Counted from the stretch's first letter, positions 27,379-36,881 are shown. The stretch: DNA of 64,000 nucleotides from Pseudomonadaceae bacterium (GCA_024743175.1 JANSXA010000006.1:299400-363399), one strand, 5' to 3'. The notes: generated by a model not told the origin, from the sequence alone. Numbers and translations: made by a program.

Positions 27379-28209
27379 ATGGCAACTGAATCTGAGAAAT
27401 TGTTCGAGAAGTTCTGTAAATCCCGGGGATATAGATGTAAACGGCTTGCTGAGCGAAGTGACCAAGGATTGCGCACGCCGGACTATCTTCTGTTTCCCAA
27501 TACCCAAAAGCCAATAATCACAGAGATCAAGCAACTCGATCCAAACGACGACGACAACGAGAGCATTGAGGCGCTTGCACGCGGTGAGCCTGTACTAACA
27601 AACTGGACCGTCGGGGAGCGTGTGAGACGAAAGTTGTCGAGTTCCACGATGAAGCAGCTTAAGGCGATCCAGAAGGACGGCGAGCCGGGACTGGTCGTGC
27701 TCTACAACAACATCGATGCGAGCCCGACTCTTCTGGACGATGAAGAGATTCTGCAGGCGATGTATGGTGTGGTGCAGGTGAATGTGACGCTGCCCGACGA
27801 AGGACCGCTCGAAGTATTAGGCGTTACGCACGGCGGCGGACGAAGGGTCAACGAGCACTGGAACACGACCTTGAGCGCTGTGGGTGTCTTGGAAAAGCAC
27901 GATTACAAAGATCGCGAAACCGAACTCCGGCTATGTGTTTATCACAACGTCTACGCTGCTAACCCACTTGCCCCGACGCTGCTTGCCGCACCGGGAGTCA
28001 AACACTTCAGGAAAAGGGAGGGCGCAGCTGAGTGGCAATCACTTTTGTTGGTAAGGCAGACGAAGAGCGTGATTGGAAGGCTTAAATCACACAAAGCCTG
28101 TCTCGCGGGTTTGGGCCTCCGACGCATCGGGCATACTGTTGCTGTTGATGAGACACCTTCGAATCTGGGGATGATCGAGAAAATTTCATACATGGTTCAA
28201 GTCCACTGA
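27379..28209 (+). CDS. PD-(D/E)XK-like protein fused to a ribosomal protein L30-like domain
   Basis: A 276-aa protein with ATG after GAGGAGC. Residues 1-60 look like a restriction-nuclease fold: a leading helix, then TPDYLLF (Asp35) and ITEIKQL (Glu49, Lys51), that is D...ExK. The middle (60-215) is unfamiliar. Residues 222-276 closely resemble bacterial L30 (uL30): [31 protein letters not shown] and KISYMVQV all match positions of RpmD. The frame is continuous, so this is either a true fusion or a captured rpmD tail. One possibility is a toxin or nuclease that docks on ribosomes through the L30 part; this is inference. Confidence 0.65.
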   Translation: MATESEKLFEKFCKSRGYRCKRLAERSDQGLRTPDYLLFPNTQKPIITEIKQLDPNDDDNESIEALARGEPVLTNWTVGERVRRKLSSSTMKQLKAIQKDGEPGLVVLYNNIDASPTLLDDEEILQAMYGVVQVNVTLPDEGPLEVLGVTHGGGRRVNEHWNTTLSAVGVLEKHDYKDRETELRLCVYHNVYAANPLAPTLLAAPGVKHFRKREGAAEWQSLLLVRQTKSVIGRLKSHKACLAGLGLRRIGHTVAVDETPSNLGMIEKISYMVQVH

Positions 28210-28307
28210 CACAGCCAGCCCTTGAAACCGCAAAAAGCGTCGTTCGCCAATACGGGTTTGCAATAAATCCTGACGGGCATTTTCAGATCTCTGTTTGCAC
28301 TGAAAGC

Positions 28308-28379
28308 GGTCATCGATTAGGTGCCTGAGTTTCCCTGAACTGCTTGCACCAGTGAAGATCCTGCTGATTTGGTATCAGC
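28308..28379. repeat. Module-boundary element A (degenerate)
   Basis: GGTCAT-N6-GGTGCC (28308-28325), a weak form of the GGTACC-N6-GGTACC pairs at 30.96, 33.09 and 38.95 kb, followed 37 bases later by the hairpin GCTGAT-TTGGT-ATCAGC (28363-28379). It lies in the gene-free stretch 28210-28594, after the L30-fusion gene and at the 3' end of the next module. Nothing else is visible in that stretch. Confidence 0.45.
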
Positions 28380-28594
28380 GGGTAACGTTGGTATTTAGCG
28401 TTCTTACTTTCCACGTATATAAATGTTTAGGTGGTCAGTAGTTCCCTAGCGCACCATTGTTCTGGGGTCAACTGCTCCTATGAGTGTTTTCAGATTGGTT
28501 GTTTCTAGATGATAGTTGCTCTAAGTCTGGCTGAGTCGGGTGATATTGAGTCTCGACTATTGCACTTAAGCCGAAAGTTTTTGCAACTGCCAGT

Positions 28595-29905
28595 CTAATA
28601 AATACCACAGCGAAGTGCGCCAAACCTATCCGGTTCGACGAAGACCTGTAGTTCGCTAGAGTTTGATGCGCGAAAGGTTCCCTGGCATTGTCGATCTCTG
28701 AAGACAATCTGCATTCGGAAAGGAGGGTTTTTATTGATACACCATGCCGTTATCTCATCGAACTCGAACAAATGAGTGCCACTTTTTAAATCTTCTAGTT
28801 CGATGTTCGAAGAGTCACTTGTGTTGTTGACTGTTTCCACGAACTCCTTATTCACGTACAGATCAAACTTGACTCCATTGCAAACTCCCGGGGTTGGTCG
28901 CCAAATCTTTGCCTGATAATGTTCCGGCGTTTTACGCGCCGGCTGGGTAAGCGCTTGTGGTTTCCTAGACAGATCTGGTTCGGGACAGTCAAGCTCACCA
29001 GACTCAAGCATGTCTTTCATATCCCGTACTGAACGATCCCATTCGCGAAGTGTGCCCTGAGATCGAAGTACAGATCGAAAGTCTGGTTCTGCTTCCGCCG
29101 CGTCTACTCCGGCTTTAAAAAACTCAACTCCGCGGCACATAGCCGATTGATGAGTGGCTGATGCCTTGGTCAGATTTTCTTCGCCTTCAATTCCTGCGAA
29201 AAAAAGAAATGAAAAAAGGGATAGAATCGGAGACAGATCTGCTTTTGTGGCATAAGAAACAGCAAACAGGTCGGCCGAAGTCTCCCGTGTCTTATAGTGC
29301 TCGTTAGGATTCAATACATGAGCAAATTCGTGAAGTGTCAAGAAACCGAAAGTAGAAATCTTTATCAATTCTTTGAACTCAATAAACTCATCAGTCGACA
29401 AAATATGTTGAATAGTGGATTCCGGCAGCCCCGAATACGCCGGGAAATAAGGCAGGTAGGTCGCGTCGATTCCGACCTCATGCAGTTTATTGTTCAAACG
29501 CACTCTATCTAAGAATTCTGATACATAACCCATAGTGCGATCGTTGGGCACACCTGCCAAGTTTGATAAAGCAATAGCCGTGTCCACGAAATCTTGCAGC
29601 ATGACAAGCCCAATGGGTATGACGATTGCTGGACGTCCGTTCACTTCTTTTTGGACCGCGCCATAAATATCCCAATTGTCGAGTTCAATGATCAATTGGG
29701 TTCGTTTTAACAACGCGGATTGTTCAGTAGGTAGCAAGGGGGCTGTACGTTCGACAATCAGAGTGAACGTGTTTTGAACTGCCTGTGCATACTGCCTAAG
29801 AGTGGCATCGTCATAGGGATATCTTTGCCCAGCTTGCGCCGCGCTTATTGCTGTAACCGAAAATACCACCAAGATATAGAAACTGATCTTGGATACGAAG
29901 CGCAT
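28595..29905 (-). CDS. Secreted zinc metallopeptidase-like protein
   Basis: A 436-aa protein from ATG 29905 (GAGG upstream) with a signal peptide ending near AQA. HEFAH at about 192-196 is a zincin HExxH motif, and ETSAD about 12 residues later would supply the third ligand (Glu), as in gluzincin-like peptidases. The last 110 residues look like a beta-rich accessory domain with a few cysteines. The upstream DUF1353-like gene ends one base before this start, so the two are translated together and probably act together in the envelope. Confidence 0.65.
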   Translation of the reverse strand: MRFVSKISFYILVVFSVTAISAAQAGQRYPYDDATLRQYAQAVQNTFTLIVERTAPLLPTEQSALLKRTQLIIELDNWDIYGAVQKEVNGRPAIVIPIGLVMLQDFVDTAIALSNLAGVPNDRTMGYVSEFLDRVRLNNKLHEVGIDATYLPYFPAYSGLPESTIQHILSTDEFIEFKELIKISTFGFLTLHEFAHVLNPNEHYKTRETSADLFAVSYATKADLSPILSLFSFLFFAGIEGEENLTKASATHQSAMCRGVEFFKAGVDAAEAEPDFRSVLRSQGTLREWDRSVRDMKDMLESGELDCPEPDLSRKPQALTQPARKTPEHYQAKIWRPTPGVCNGVKFDLYVNKEFVETVNNTSDSSNIELEDLKSGTHLFEFDEITAWCINKNPPFRMQIVFRDRQCQGTFRASNSSELQVFVEPDRFGALRCGIY

Positions 29906-29906
29906 T

Positions 29907-30557
29907 TCAATCAATCCTCACTGAGTTGGGAGGTTCAGTACCCGCAAACGCACGCGAGGCTAGCGCTTCAATTTCCTCCAAAGTAAAGTCTTCGGTCTGA
30001 AGCGCCTGAACATGTTCTGCAGCTAATTGCTCGTCATACAGAATCGACCACTGCTCTAATTCCTCATAGTCAATGTCACCTGGTTTAGAGAATGCTCGAG
30101 GTTCATGATTCGTGTAGTGCACGTATTTCCATCGCGGTCCCCCTACCAGGACAGCGTAGTACATAACCTTTGCCTTGCGGGGATTCGTACCTGAATCGAT
30201 CATGGCGTCATAGAACATTCGGTGAACGGACTGCCACGGCCGATTTTGTTCTACGCAATAGTGATCATGAATCACTGAAGCTTTTCTATAGATCCCGCTA
30301 AATGGACTACCTATGAGTGCCCAAAACAGTTGAGGGATCGATGCCCCATCCACATCAACGCCTGCTGGAACCGGCCATGCGTTGCAATCGGGGTCGGTAT
30401 AAACCAAAGGTTCAACAAGAGTCATTACCCGATTCGATTCGCCCCATGTAGCTACTACAGGACCACTGAACGGTGTTCGTTGACACTCTCCAAACGCCCA
30501 CTGAGAAAGCAGGAGGATCATCAAACTCAATACGATTCGACCTAGTTGTGTTTTCAT
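29907..30557 (-). CDS. DUF1353-family exported protein
   Basis: A 216-aa protein from ATG 30557, with a signal peptide (cleavage near AFG). The core follows DUF1353: WPVPAGVDVDGASIPQLFW, SGIYRKASVIHDHYC, then a small-residue helix and KVMYYAVLVGG. The conserved Asp and His residues (VDGAS, IHDH) suggest a metal or catalytic site, but the family's activity is unknown to me. It is the first gene of a two-gene unit with the metallopeptidase. Confidence 0.7.
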   Translation of the reverse strand: MKTQLGRIVLSLMILLLSQWAFGECQRTPFSGPVVATWGESNRVMTLVEPLVYTDPDCNAWPVPAGVDVDGASIPQLFWALIGSPFSGIYRKASVIHDHYCVEQNRPWQSVHRMFYDAMIDSGTNPRKAKVMYYAVLVGGPRWKYVHYTNHEPRAFSKPGDIDYEELEQWSILYDEQLAAEHVQALQTEDFTLEEIEALASRAFAGTEPPNSVRID

Positions 30558-30563
30558 TCCCAA

Positions 30564-31370
30564 CCCAACACGTCAGTGGTTACTTTGATTGGCGACATTC
30601 TAGCATTCACCCATATCGCTCAGTCGACATTAACATCAATTGAGTTACCGAATTTCCCGACATTCTTCATCTGGCTGGTAGGCTCGAGATGTGCTTACAC
30701 TTGTAGTGTTAACCGCTGGACCGAATCACAATATGACTCTGATATATGCCGAGTCCCATGCGCAAATCGTTTCTGATACTTGAACAAGTCAGATCGAAGG
30801 AAGTTTAAACCCTAAGGTTGACAATCTCCTTGATAGATAGTTGCTCTAGGAGTAGAGCGGAACTGGCTGGTAGACTACTTGAAGCGCTACCGAAATCATT
30901 GTTCAGCCTGCTGAGATAGAGTCTACTCGCTGATTTAGGATCAGCGAGCTGCGAATAGCCAGGTACCTGGTTGGGTACCTCCACCTGCTTTTTCTTTGTG
31001 GCGGTTGGAAAATCCACTGATTCACTGTCAGCGGGTTATAGATTATGTTTGTTACCGACTGGTACTCGAAGAAAGCGGACATGGCCATTCTTGGAAACTA
31101 GGCGCTGGCTACTCACACTTTCGTCCATTAGCGACCTGCTATCGGTTGATGCTGAACGTTCGCTTTCTGATTCCCTAAATGGGTTGATAAACGAAAATAG
31201 CGTTGGCTAGAAAAGCTTACCAAGTTTTCCAGTCAATCCAGAATCTTCTTTTGTACCCAAGGTTGTTTGCATCCGTTCAATAACAAGAGTTATTCATGTG
31301 TTTTTTAAGCTAACGGAATTGGTGTAAGCTGTAGCTAAGGGACTATTTTGTAGATCACAGGGAGGTCAAA
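30564..31370. other. Long intergenic region between two modules
   Basis: About 800 bases between divergent genes with no convincing coding sequence. It contains boundary element B. Short open frames on both strands lack ribosome sites and motifs. AGGGAGG just before 31371 is the ribosome site of the next gene. Confidence 0.5.
30926..31037. repeat. Module-boundary element B
   Basis: In order: the hairpin CTCGCTGAT-TTAGG-ATCAGCGAG (30926-30948), 13 bases, the paired palindromes GGTACC-TGGTTG-GGTACC (30962-30979), 37 bases, then CTGA-N7-TCAG followed by CGGGTT (31017-31037). The GGTACC-to-CTGATTC distance is the same as in element C. It looks like a site recognised by a dimeric protein, perhaps a recombinase core (inverted arms, 6-base spacer) or an operator. 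Confidence 0.6.
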
Positions 31371-31790
31371 ATGCCTTTCACTGAACCACTCAATGATGCT
31401 GGTGATGCGCCAAAAAAACTAGATTGGTTGCTGACAGGTCACATGATGGGCACATTTTTCTTCAAGGATTCGTCACTCGTTTCGACTGTTAGGTATGGAA
31501 TCATGCCAAGCAATCTTTCCAGCTACTTGATTACTGGCTTTGTGGGGGATGGAAATTTTGAAGACGATTTATTCAATATGGAATCTTTTGAGCCACCATT
31601 GCAGCAGGTGGCCCCAGCCAAACGATGGCTTAGCCTGTTTCTTATCCCGCGTGAGAGAGATGGAAAGGATTTTGATTTTTCCGTCGTATTTTTTTCGGAT
31701 AAGAGCGAATTTCCTAACCAGGAGTATGAGTTTAAATCTGATGGCAATCCCATAGGTCTTCGAATTCCAATCAAATTTGTGCAGGCCTAA
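31371..31790 (+). CDS. Unknown 139-aa soluble protein
   Basis: Good ribosome site (GGGAGG, 7 bases before ATG). No signal peptide or membrane segment. Beta-rich pattern with aromatic-hydrophobic strands (SLFLIPR, FSVVFFSDK) and a C-terminal hydrophobic strand. Not recognised. It ends 10 bases before a secreted-protein gene, so the pair is likely one operon. Confidence 0.55.
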   Translation: MPFTEPLNDAGDAPKKLDWLLTGHMMGTFFFKDSSLVSTVRYGIMPSNLSSYLITGFVGDGNFEDDLFNMESFEPPLQQVAPAKRWLSLFLIPRERDGKDFDFSVVFFSDKSEFPNQEYEFKSDGNPIGLRIPIKFVQA

Positions 31791-31800
31791 GGAGGAGCTC

Positions 31801-33015
31801 ATGAAAACTCTAATGGCGAATCTTTTTTTGTTATTGAATATGGCTAGCATTGATGCACTAGCCGAAGATGCGACGAATAGCTGCATTGTTGGAAAAATCG
31901 GTGAAGAGTTCGACAAGACATGCTTGTCCACGGATGATTTGCTCGGAAAGTTAGATTTAACTGTCCCGTCTAACCCATTGTTTACCCTTTTTGGATCAAG
32001 CCCAGAAACTGTTATAAAACCTGCACCAGGCGAAAAGATCACTGCTTCTTTTCTTCCTGATTTGTTTGATGCATTGGGCAATGAGCAGCAAGCATTCGCC
32101 ATAGAAATTAGACCCGCGCTATTTATGGCCCCAGACAAATTCACTCGCAGCGAATTGTTTGGGGAGTCTGTAGACGGTTTGGAAGGCAGTGCAGAGCGAG
32201 CCCAAAAGTGGGCGCGCACTAAGAGGTGGTCGCCGCTTACAACACATATCGCTGCGACAGAATCTGATGATGAAAGTTCGAGGATAGGTGTTGGCTTTAG
32301 TTACGTTAGGGACTCTGCCGATCCTCTTTTTAGTTCAGCTTTTGGTGATTGTCTTTCCAATATCACAAGAGACGATGATGTAATCCGAAAAGCTGCAGAA
32401 TTAGTGGCAGGGGATCCCAGCTTAGACCCCGCTGAAGCTCTCGAGCAGGCAAGCGCGATGTTCCCAAGCCCGGATGCTGAGATCGAGTCTTGTGTGAAAT
32501 CAAGTTCACCTTGGAATCGAACTATCTGGAGCGTAGGGGGTGCGGCTTATAGAACAGACACTGATTCGACATCAGCTCTAACGGATACCGAATCGGGTTA
32601 TGGATTCTGGGCTTCTTATGCGCGACCTTTAGGGAGTTCGGGTCAACTTCTATTTCATCTTAGATACAGTGAGGATCTCTTGGCTGATAGGGAAATAGAG
32701 GACGAAACCATTACTCTCCCTGTCGATACAACCACAGTAGCGATGAGATATACCCAAAGCTTGTCTGGTGATGGGGTAGACGCGCCTCTAGGCTCGAATG
32801 TAATTAGGGCATTCTTCGAAGCTGGTTACTTCGAAGAAGAATTAGAGATGGTTGATGATGAGTATTTTCAGGCCGGTCTAGGTTTTGAGTTTAGGGTTCG
32901 CCGGGACCTTTATTTTCAGCTTGTATTTGGAGATACCTTTGGCAGTGACCTCGATCGAGATTTGTACTTAAACGGGCAAGTTAAGTGGTCTTTTTCGAGC
33001 ATACCGCTAAATTGA
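31801..33015 (+). CDS. Secreted, possibly beta-barrel, protein of unknown function
   Basis: A 404-aa protein from ATG 31801, which follows AAGGAGGAG; the frame is open a little further up but this start gives a proper signal peptide (to about residue 22, ALA). Two Cys pairs occur near residues 29-41 and 182-228. From about residue 238 alternating aromatic/polar strands with Gly/Asp turns (SGYGFWASYARPL, LLFHLRYSEDLL, IRAFFEAGYF, DLYFQLVFGDTF) suggest an outer-membrane barrel or lectin-like sheet. The terminal residues (IPLN) lack the classic final Phe. Function unknown. Confidence 0.6.
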   Translation: MKTLMANLFLLLNMASIDALAEDATNSCIVGKIGEEFDKTCLSTDDLLGKLDLTVPSNPLFTLFGSSPETVIKPAPGEKITASFLPDLFDALGNEQQAFAIEIRPALFMAPDKFTRSELFGESVDGLEGSAERAQKWARTKRWSPLTTHIAATESDDESSRIGVGFSYVRDSADPLFSSAFGDCLSNITRDDDVIRKAAELVAGDPSLDPAEALEQASAMFPSPDAEIESCVKSSSPWNRTIWSVGGAAYRTDTDSTSALTDTESGYGFWASYARPLGSSGQLLFHLRYSEDLLADREIEDETITLPVDTTTVAMRYTQSLSGDGVDAPLGSNVIRAFFEAGYFEEELEMVDDEYFQAGLGFEFRVRRDLYFQLVFGDTFGSDLDRDLYLNGQVKWSFSSIPLN

Positions 33016-33090
33016 CAGGAGCGACTCATGCGCTTTGTTACTGAATATCTAGAATGTCTCCTTCAGCGGTCAACCAGACACCTATTCAAA

Positions 33091-33162
33091 GGTACCGAGA
33101 TCGGTACCTGATGCACCGGATAGCTTTAGTTGCTGAAAACACACGCTGATTCAACATCAGCG
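33091..33162. repeat. Module-boundary element C
   Basis: GGTACC-GAGATC-GGTACC (33091-33108) and, after 35 bases, the hairpin CGCTGAT-TCAAC-ATCAGCG (33144-33162). It lies between convergent genes ending at 33015 (+) and 33229 (-), the join between two modules. Spacing and hairpin agree with element B, while the 6-base spacer differs. Confidence 0.6.
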
Positions 33163-33228
33163 AGCCGAGGCACTGTTGATGCTGTTATCTTTCGTCTGTC
33201 TCAACGCCTGACTTAATCTTGGGCGAGT

Positions 33229-34800
33229 TTATGTGTGAGAGGATAGAGTTGAAGTATGCTGGCTTGACAGAAAATCTCGAATAAGGTTGTTCTTTGTCCA
33301 GGGTGCCTTCGTGATTGGTTCCACTACAGGGTCATACGAACCAACAAGGACCACGTGATCACGCTCGCTGACAGGAACCCTAAGTTCCTCTCCCTTGGAC
33401 AAATAAATGTCCTTGAATTCTACAAACCCATTGACTTCAATTCTTGCTACTCGTGTTATTTCGAATTCAAGTTCAGCAATCACGATTGCTGTTGCTCCCT
33501 CCGGAACTACCAGTTCATGTTGTTGTTCCACACGCGGGCTGTGTGCCCACAGCTCTTGAATATACACCAGACGAGAGGTGCGATATTCGAGGAAAAGATG
33601 GGGGCAACTACCTGCCTCAAAACCGCGATCAACGATATACATATTATCGATGTCGAGGGTGTGTACTGTCTGTCGCGTTTGTAGATTGCCTGACCGCAGC
33701 ACTAAAGCTGTTGGATTGATGGCCGAGCCGACCAAAGATATAGCCTTTTTGCGTTCCGATAACTTTCCATGAATCACTCTCTGGTAAGCGCCGGTTGGCA
33801 GATCCATGAATTCGGATCTCGATGCGTCGACGGTTGCTTCCTGCAATGGCCCGATCGCCGTAGCAATTGGAATAACAATAGATGCACCATCAGGTACCGC
33901 CATTCGCGGCAGAGGCAGTTCCCCGATGTGAGTCCTTTCTAACTTTCTGTTCAACTCCCTATAGCTGAGGTCTTCGGAAAGTTCTAACTCTCCATGAATG
34001 GCATCGAGATTGAGCAAACCGTTAGAAACATTCGACGCGACTAGAAATAGACCCCAAAGTGGGCGAACTCTCACGGTTTCTCTAATGGATTCGTCTCCGC
34101 AGACATCATGAAACATCAGTGCTTCTGCGATTTCGGCAATCGGAACACCGTGTTCATGAAGCAGCCTCGCCACACCAAACCTAGGGGCAATCGCATCTCG
34201 AACTTCATCGCTGGACGGTGTTCTTGATGCTTCGAAGTAAGGGTAGTTAATTCCCCTCTCCGGGGGCTCGAATATTCTGACTGTAGGGTGCGAATGTTGA
34301 TATTCGGACTTGGTCGCAAATTCGCGCTGGATTGGATCAGCTACTTCGAAATTGTCTTTCGGGATGGACGCCATGAATTGTAAAACTGGATTTTTGACCA
34401 ACAATGGATTGTTGGCGGGGAAATTGGACAGATCGCCCGACACGATCTCTTTCATTGCGTCGCTGTCTTTGCATAGGACGTACCGACAATAGAACTGGTC
34501 ACTCTCACTATGCGGTTGTATGTCGTTTGAGCGAACCATTGAGTACCACAAGTCTCGAGCCATCTTCAGTTCTGACGACGAAAACTTGGTTCCCCGAGGA
34601 TGGTTCGGATTGTAGTGTCCGGCGTCGCAATGGCAGTCAAAACACAGGACAATGGCATTCTCTTCCGTGTCTTCGCCGCCTTCTGATCTTGGCAGAATAT
34701 GGTGTACTTCTACTTTCACTCCTTTATACCTGTGGCAAACGCAACAGTGTCTTGCAGATTTCGTGAGCACTTTTTGCTTTGTTTTAACCGAAAATCCCAT
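33229..34800 (-). CDS. HNH nuclease-domain protein
   Basis: A 523-aa protein. The N-terminus is a zinc-ribbon HNH nuclease: CCVC (Cys19-22), VHHILP (His33, His34), Asn48, LCFDCH (Cys53, Cys56, His57). The remaining 430 residues are unfamiliar: a helical middle (about 200-270), then beta-rich repeats near 340-500 that might be jelly-roll-like. It probably cuts nucleic acid under control of its partners. It starts 2 bases after the stop of the HEPN-like gene, the last of a four-gene unit reading right to left. Confidence 0.8.
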   Translation of the reverse strand: MGFSVKTKQKVLTKSARHCCVCHRYKGVKVEVHHILPRSEGGEDTEENAIVLCFDCHCDAGHYNPNHPRGTKFSSSELKMARDLWYSMVRSNDIQPHSESDQFYCRYVLCKDSDAMKEIVSGDLSNFPANNPLLVKNPVLQFMASIPKDNFEVADPIQREFATKSEYQHSHPTVRIFEPPERGINYPYFEASRTPSSDEVRDAIAPRFGVARLLHEHGVPIAEIAEALMFHDVCGDESIRETVRVRPLWGLFLVASNVSNGLLNLDAIHGELELSEDLSYRELNRKLERTHIGELPLPRMAVPDGASIVIPIATAIGPLQEATVDASRSEFMDLPTGAYQRVIHGKLSERKKAISLVGSAINPTALVLRSGNLQTRQTVHTLDIDNMYIVDRGFEAGSCPHLFLEYRTSRLVYIQELWAHSPRVEQQHELVVPEGATAIVIAELEFEITRVARIEVNGFVEFKDIYLSKGEELRVPVSERDHVVLVGSYDPVVEPITKAPWTKNNLIRDFLSSQHTSTLSSHT

Positions 34801-34802
34801 AC

Positions 34803-35705
34803 CTAATAGTCCCTCGAGTTATCAGGGAGATCTAAGTCAGGAAATCGATTCTGGGCTTCCTTCTCCGTCAATATTTCCATTGAATGGAGCTCCCGTTCTC
34901 TAAGGATTCTCTCGAACTGATTCTCGACGCTACCTGCACGAACGTCGTTGTTTGCAGCCGGGTATCTAACATCCAATGTGGTCAGAACGTTTACACAACC
35001 AGTTATTGAATCGTCGTCTTCGTCGTCTATGGCTTGAGGGTCGAGTTCCTTTGGTGACATGTACTCGTAGGCTGCGCCTATTGCTGTTGGACAAACCTGG
35101 CGAAGTTCATCTAAACCTTTTCTCGAAAGGAACAACACGCGATTCCCAAACTTAATGGCTTGTTCTTTATCGGGCAAGTATCCCTTATGTACAACCCGGT
35201 TGCGAAAAGGAACTTCAGAGTTGGAGCTGAGAATTTCAGGCTTCTCGCCCGTGAGGATCATGGCCGAAGCAATGTAGGCACCTAGTTGGCGTTCTGATGA
35301 ATTGGCCATTGGTTTCCAAGATGCTTCGATATTCGGCTTGCTGACGCCAAGATGGAGAAGTGTGGCCCAATAGTAGAACTCATAGAAACGTTCTAGCGAG
35401 GTGGTGAACGAAGCAACTGCTTCTCGAAAATACCCGTCCACAATAGCATTCACCCCTAATTCGAACAGCAATTCGAACTTCAAGTTATCAAGAGTAACTT
35501 CAGTATGGTGCCCAGCCATGCAGCGTACATTGTACATTCCTTTCTCTGACAGTTCGGAAATCGGCACGGGAACTTCGATTGTGATTCGATCAACGAGCGC
35601 TTTTGATTTCTCGTAGGCACACTTTGGGCAGAACAATCGGACCACCATCATGAGTATTGTGACCGCATTAGCGTTTTTGGAGTCAGCATTGGCAGGACCT
35701 TCCAC
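34803..35705 (-). CDS. Zinc-binding HEPN-like protein
   Basis: A 300-aa protein (GTG at 35705; an ATG at 35651 just before the first Cys pair is an alternative). CPKC near residue 26 and CMAGHH near 62 make a treble-clef-like zinc site. A helical domain follows with RNRVVH at 168-173, the Rx4H motif of HEPN ribonucleases, in the usual position at the end of a long helix. The last 60 residues are acidic. HEPN proteins often act as RNA-cleaving toxins or partners of RES toxins; the next gene upstream is a RES protein. Confidence 0.55.
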   Translation of the reverse strand: MEGPANADSKNANAVTILMMVVRLFCPKCAYEKSKALVDRITIEVPVPISELSEKGMYNVRCMAGHHTEVTLDNLKFELLFELGVNAIVDGYFREAVASFTTSLERFYEFYYWATLLHLGVSKPNIEASWKPMANSSERQLGAYIASAMILTGEKPEILSSNSEVPFRNRVVHKGYLPDKEQAIKFGNRVLFLSRKGLDELRQVCPTAIGAAYEYMSPKELDPQAIDDEDDDSITGCVNVLTTLDVRYPAANNDVRAGSVENQFERILRERELHSMEILTEKEAQNRFPDLDLPDNSRDY

Positions 35706-35747
35706 CTAGTGATTCAAATGTCATGAAGAACAATCCGCCCTCGATAC

Positions 35748-36815
35748 TCATGTGTAACCAACTGGTCCAAAGTGTGCGTTGTATTCGACCTGTCGAAGAA
35801 TCACCTTATTGATGCATTTGACCTTAAGCAGATTTTGTTCAATTGGGCGCCCGAACAGTGCGATGTTCGGAACAGCGCCTAGTTGTTCAATTGGCTGGTA
35901 TTCCGGGATTCGACGGTGCGAGATACCGTAGGTGGTCGCCAGTGGGAGCATTCCTGTTCGTAGCGTACTGAAGTACGAAGGATAGACAAGTCCATCGTAA
36001 CCTGATTTGTAAGCCGCCTTAGCAATATCTGCTGCTATGTCGTACGAGTGATTGCCAGCCATAAAGAGCATATGCATCGCCATATCGAGACTCTCGAATT
36101 CGCTTGTCTCTTCATGGGTGAGGATCACTGATAGATTCAATAACCTAAGTGTTTTTGTTGGGTCAAGTGTCGCGACATACAATTCGTCCTCTGCGGAAAC
36201 CCGGCATTCATGGAGGCATACTTGCAAGTCTGGCGATGAGTAAAGAACGGAAATCCCGCTAGGCCCAAATCGACCGCTGCCCATGTATTGTTCTGGTGGG
36301 CTGTCGTACTCATCGTCCGCCTCCGGGATACCTGGTGCTTTTCGTACCCGATAATTCAGATCGCCGGGCCTTAGGAGCCATCCGGGATATTCGGCGAGTA
36401 CCCTTTTTACGATGTTTGCTCTTTGACTTTCGATTTGAAGTTCTTTTAAGGGTTCAACTTCGCCGATCATCCAAAGGCGTGGCCCATAATGAAACAAGCC
36501 AATTCCCAGAGTTTCTTCAATAAGGGTAACGTCTTCCTTCAGCCAATCCGGTACATCGATGCTAGTCTGTTGGTGTGTGTTGAACTGCAAAATAGGAGTA
36601 GCCCCGTACTCAACTCGGTGCAAAGTACCCCACACAAAAAAACGATGGACTAGCTGCTCAACGTCTTGTCTCGTCAGAGGTGAGCCGCCGGATAAGCCAC
36701 AATTTCTACATGTGTGCTCCCGGATTCTTCCGAATGACCTCGCGTCTAGTTTGAGCCCTTCATCCATAAAGCACTCTGAACAAATTACTATGGGATTCTG
36801 TTGCTCGTTTTGCAT
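35748..36815 (-). CDS. RES-domain protein (predicted NAD+-degrading toxin)
   Basis: A 355-aa protein from ATG 36815 (a TTG eight codons earlier is less likely). An N-terminal zinc ribbon (CSEC at 12-15, CRNC at 36-39) and a helical spacer precede the RES fold: YRVRKAP (Arg156/158), SGRFGPSGISVLYSS (Arg182, Tyr192) and VCLHECR (Glu203), which carry the R-E-S type residues. RES toxins such as MbcT break down NAD+. The N-terminal half may be a HEPN/RES-associated domain. No small antitoxin of the Xre/MbcA type lies next to it, so control probably comes from the other genes of the unit. Confidence 0.72.
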   Translation of the reverse strand: MQNEQQNPIVICSECFMDEGLKLDARSFGRIREHTCRNCGLSGGSPLTRQDVEQLVHRFFVWGTLHRVEYGATPILQFNTHQQTSIDVPDWLKEDVTLIEETLGIGLFHYGPRLWMIGEVEPLKELQIESQRANIVKRVLAEYPGWLLRPGDLNYRVRKAPGIPEADDEYDSPPEQYMGSGRFGPSGISVLYSSPDLQVCLHECRVSAEDELYVATLDPTKTLRLLNLSVILTHEETSEFESLDMAMHMLFMAGNHSYDIAADIAKAAYKSGYDGLVYPSYFSTLRTGMLPLATTYGISHRRIPEYQPIEQLGAVPNIALFGRPIEQNLLKVKCINKVILRQVEYNAHFGPVGYT

Positions 36816-36881
36816 AGTGTTAAAACCTTTTTTACGCAATTCGTCATAGCTTAACCGAGAGGTCCGATCTCAAGCGCTTGT

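Noticed and set aside
30962..30979. GGTACC-N6-GGTACC as an XerC/D dif or pdif site
   Set aside because: The 6-base spacer fits, but the arms do not match the dif consensus arms (TTATGTTAAAT type).
28210..33228. Integron gene cassettes with attC sites
   Set aside because: No GTTRRRY/RYYYAAC core pairs at the module ends, gene orientations differ, and no integron integrase is present.
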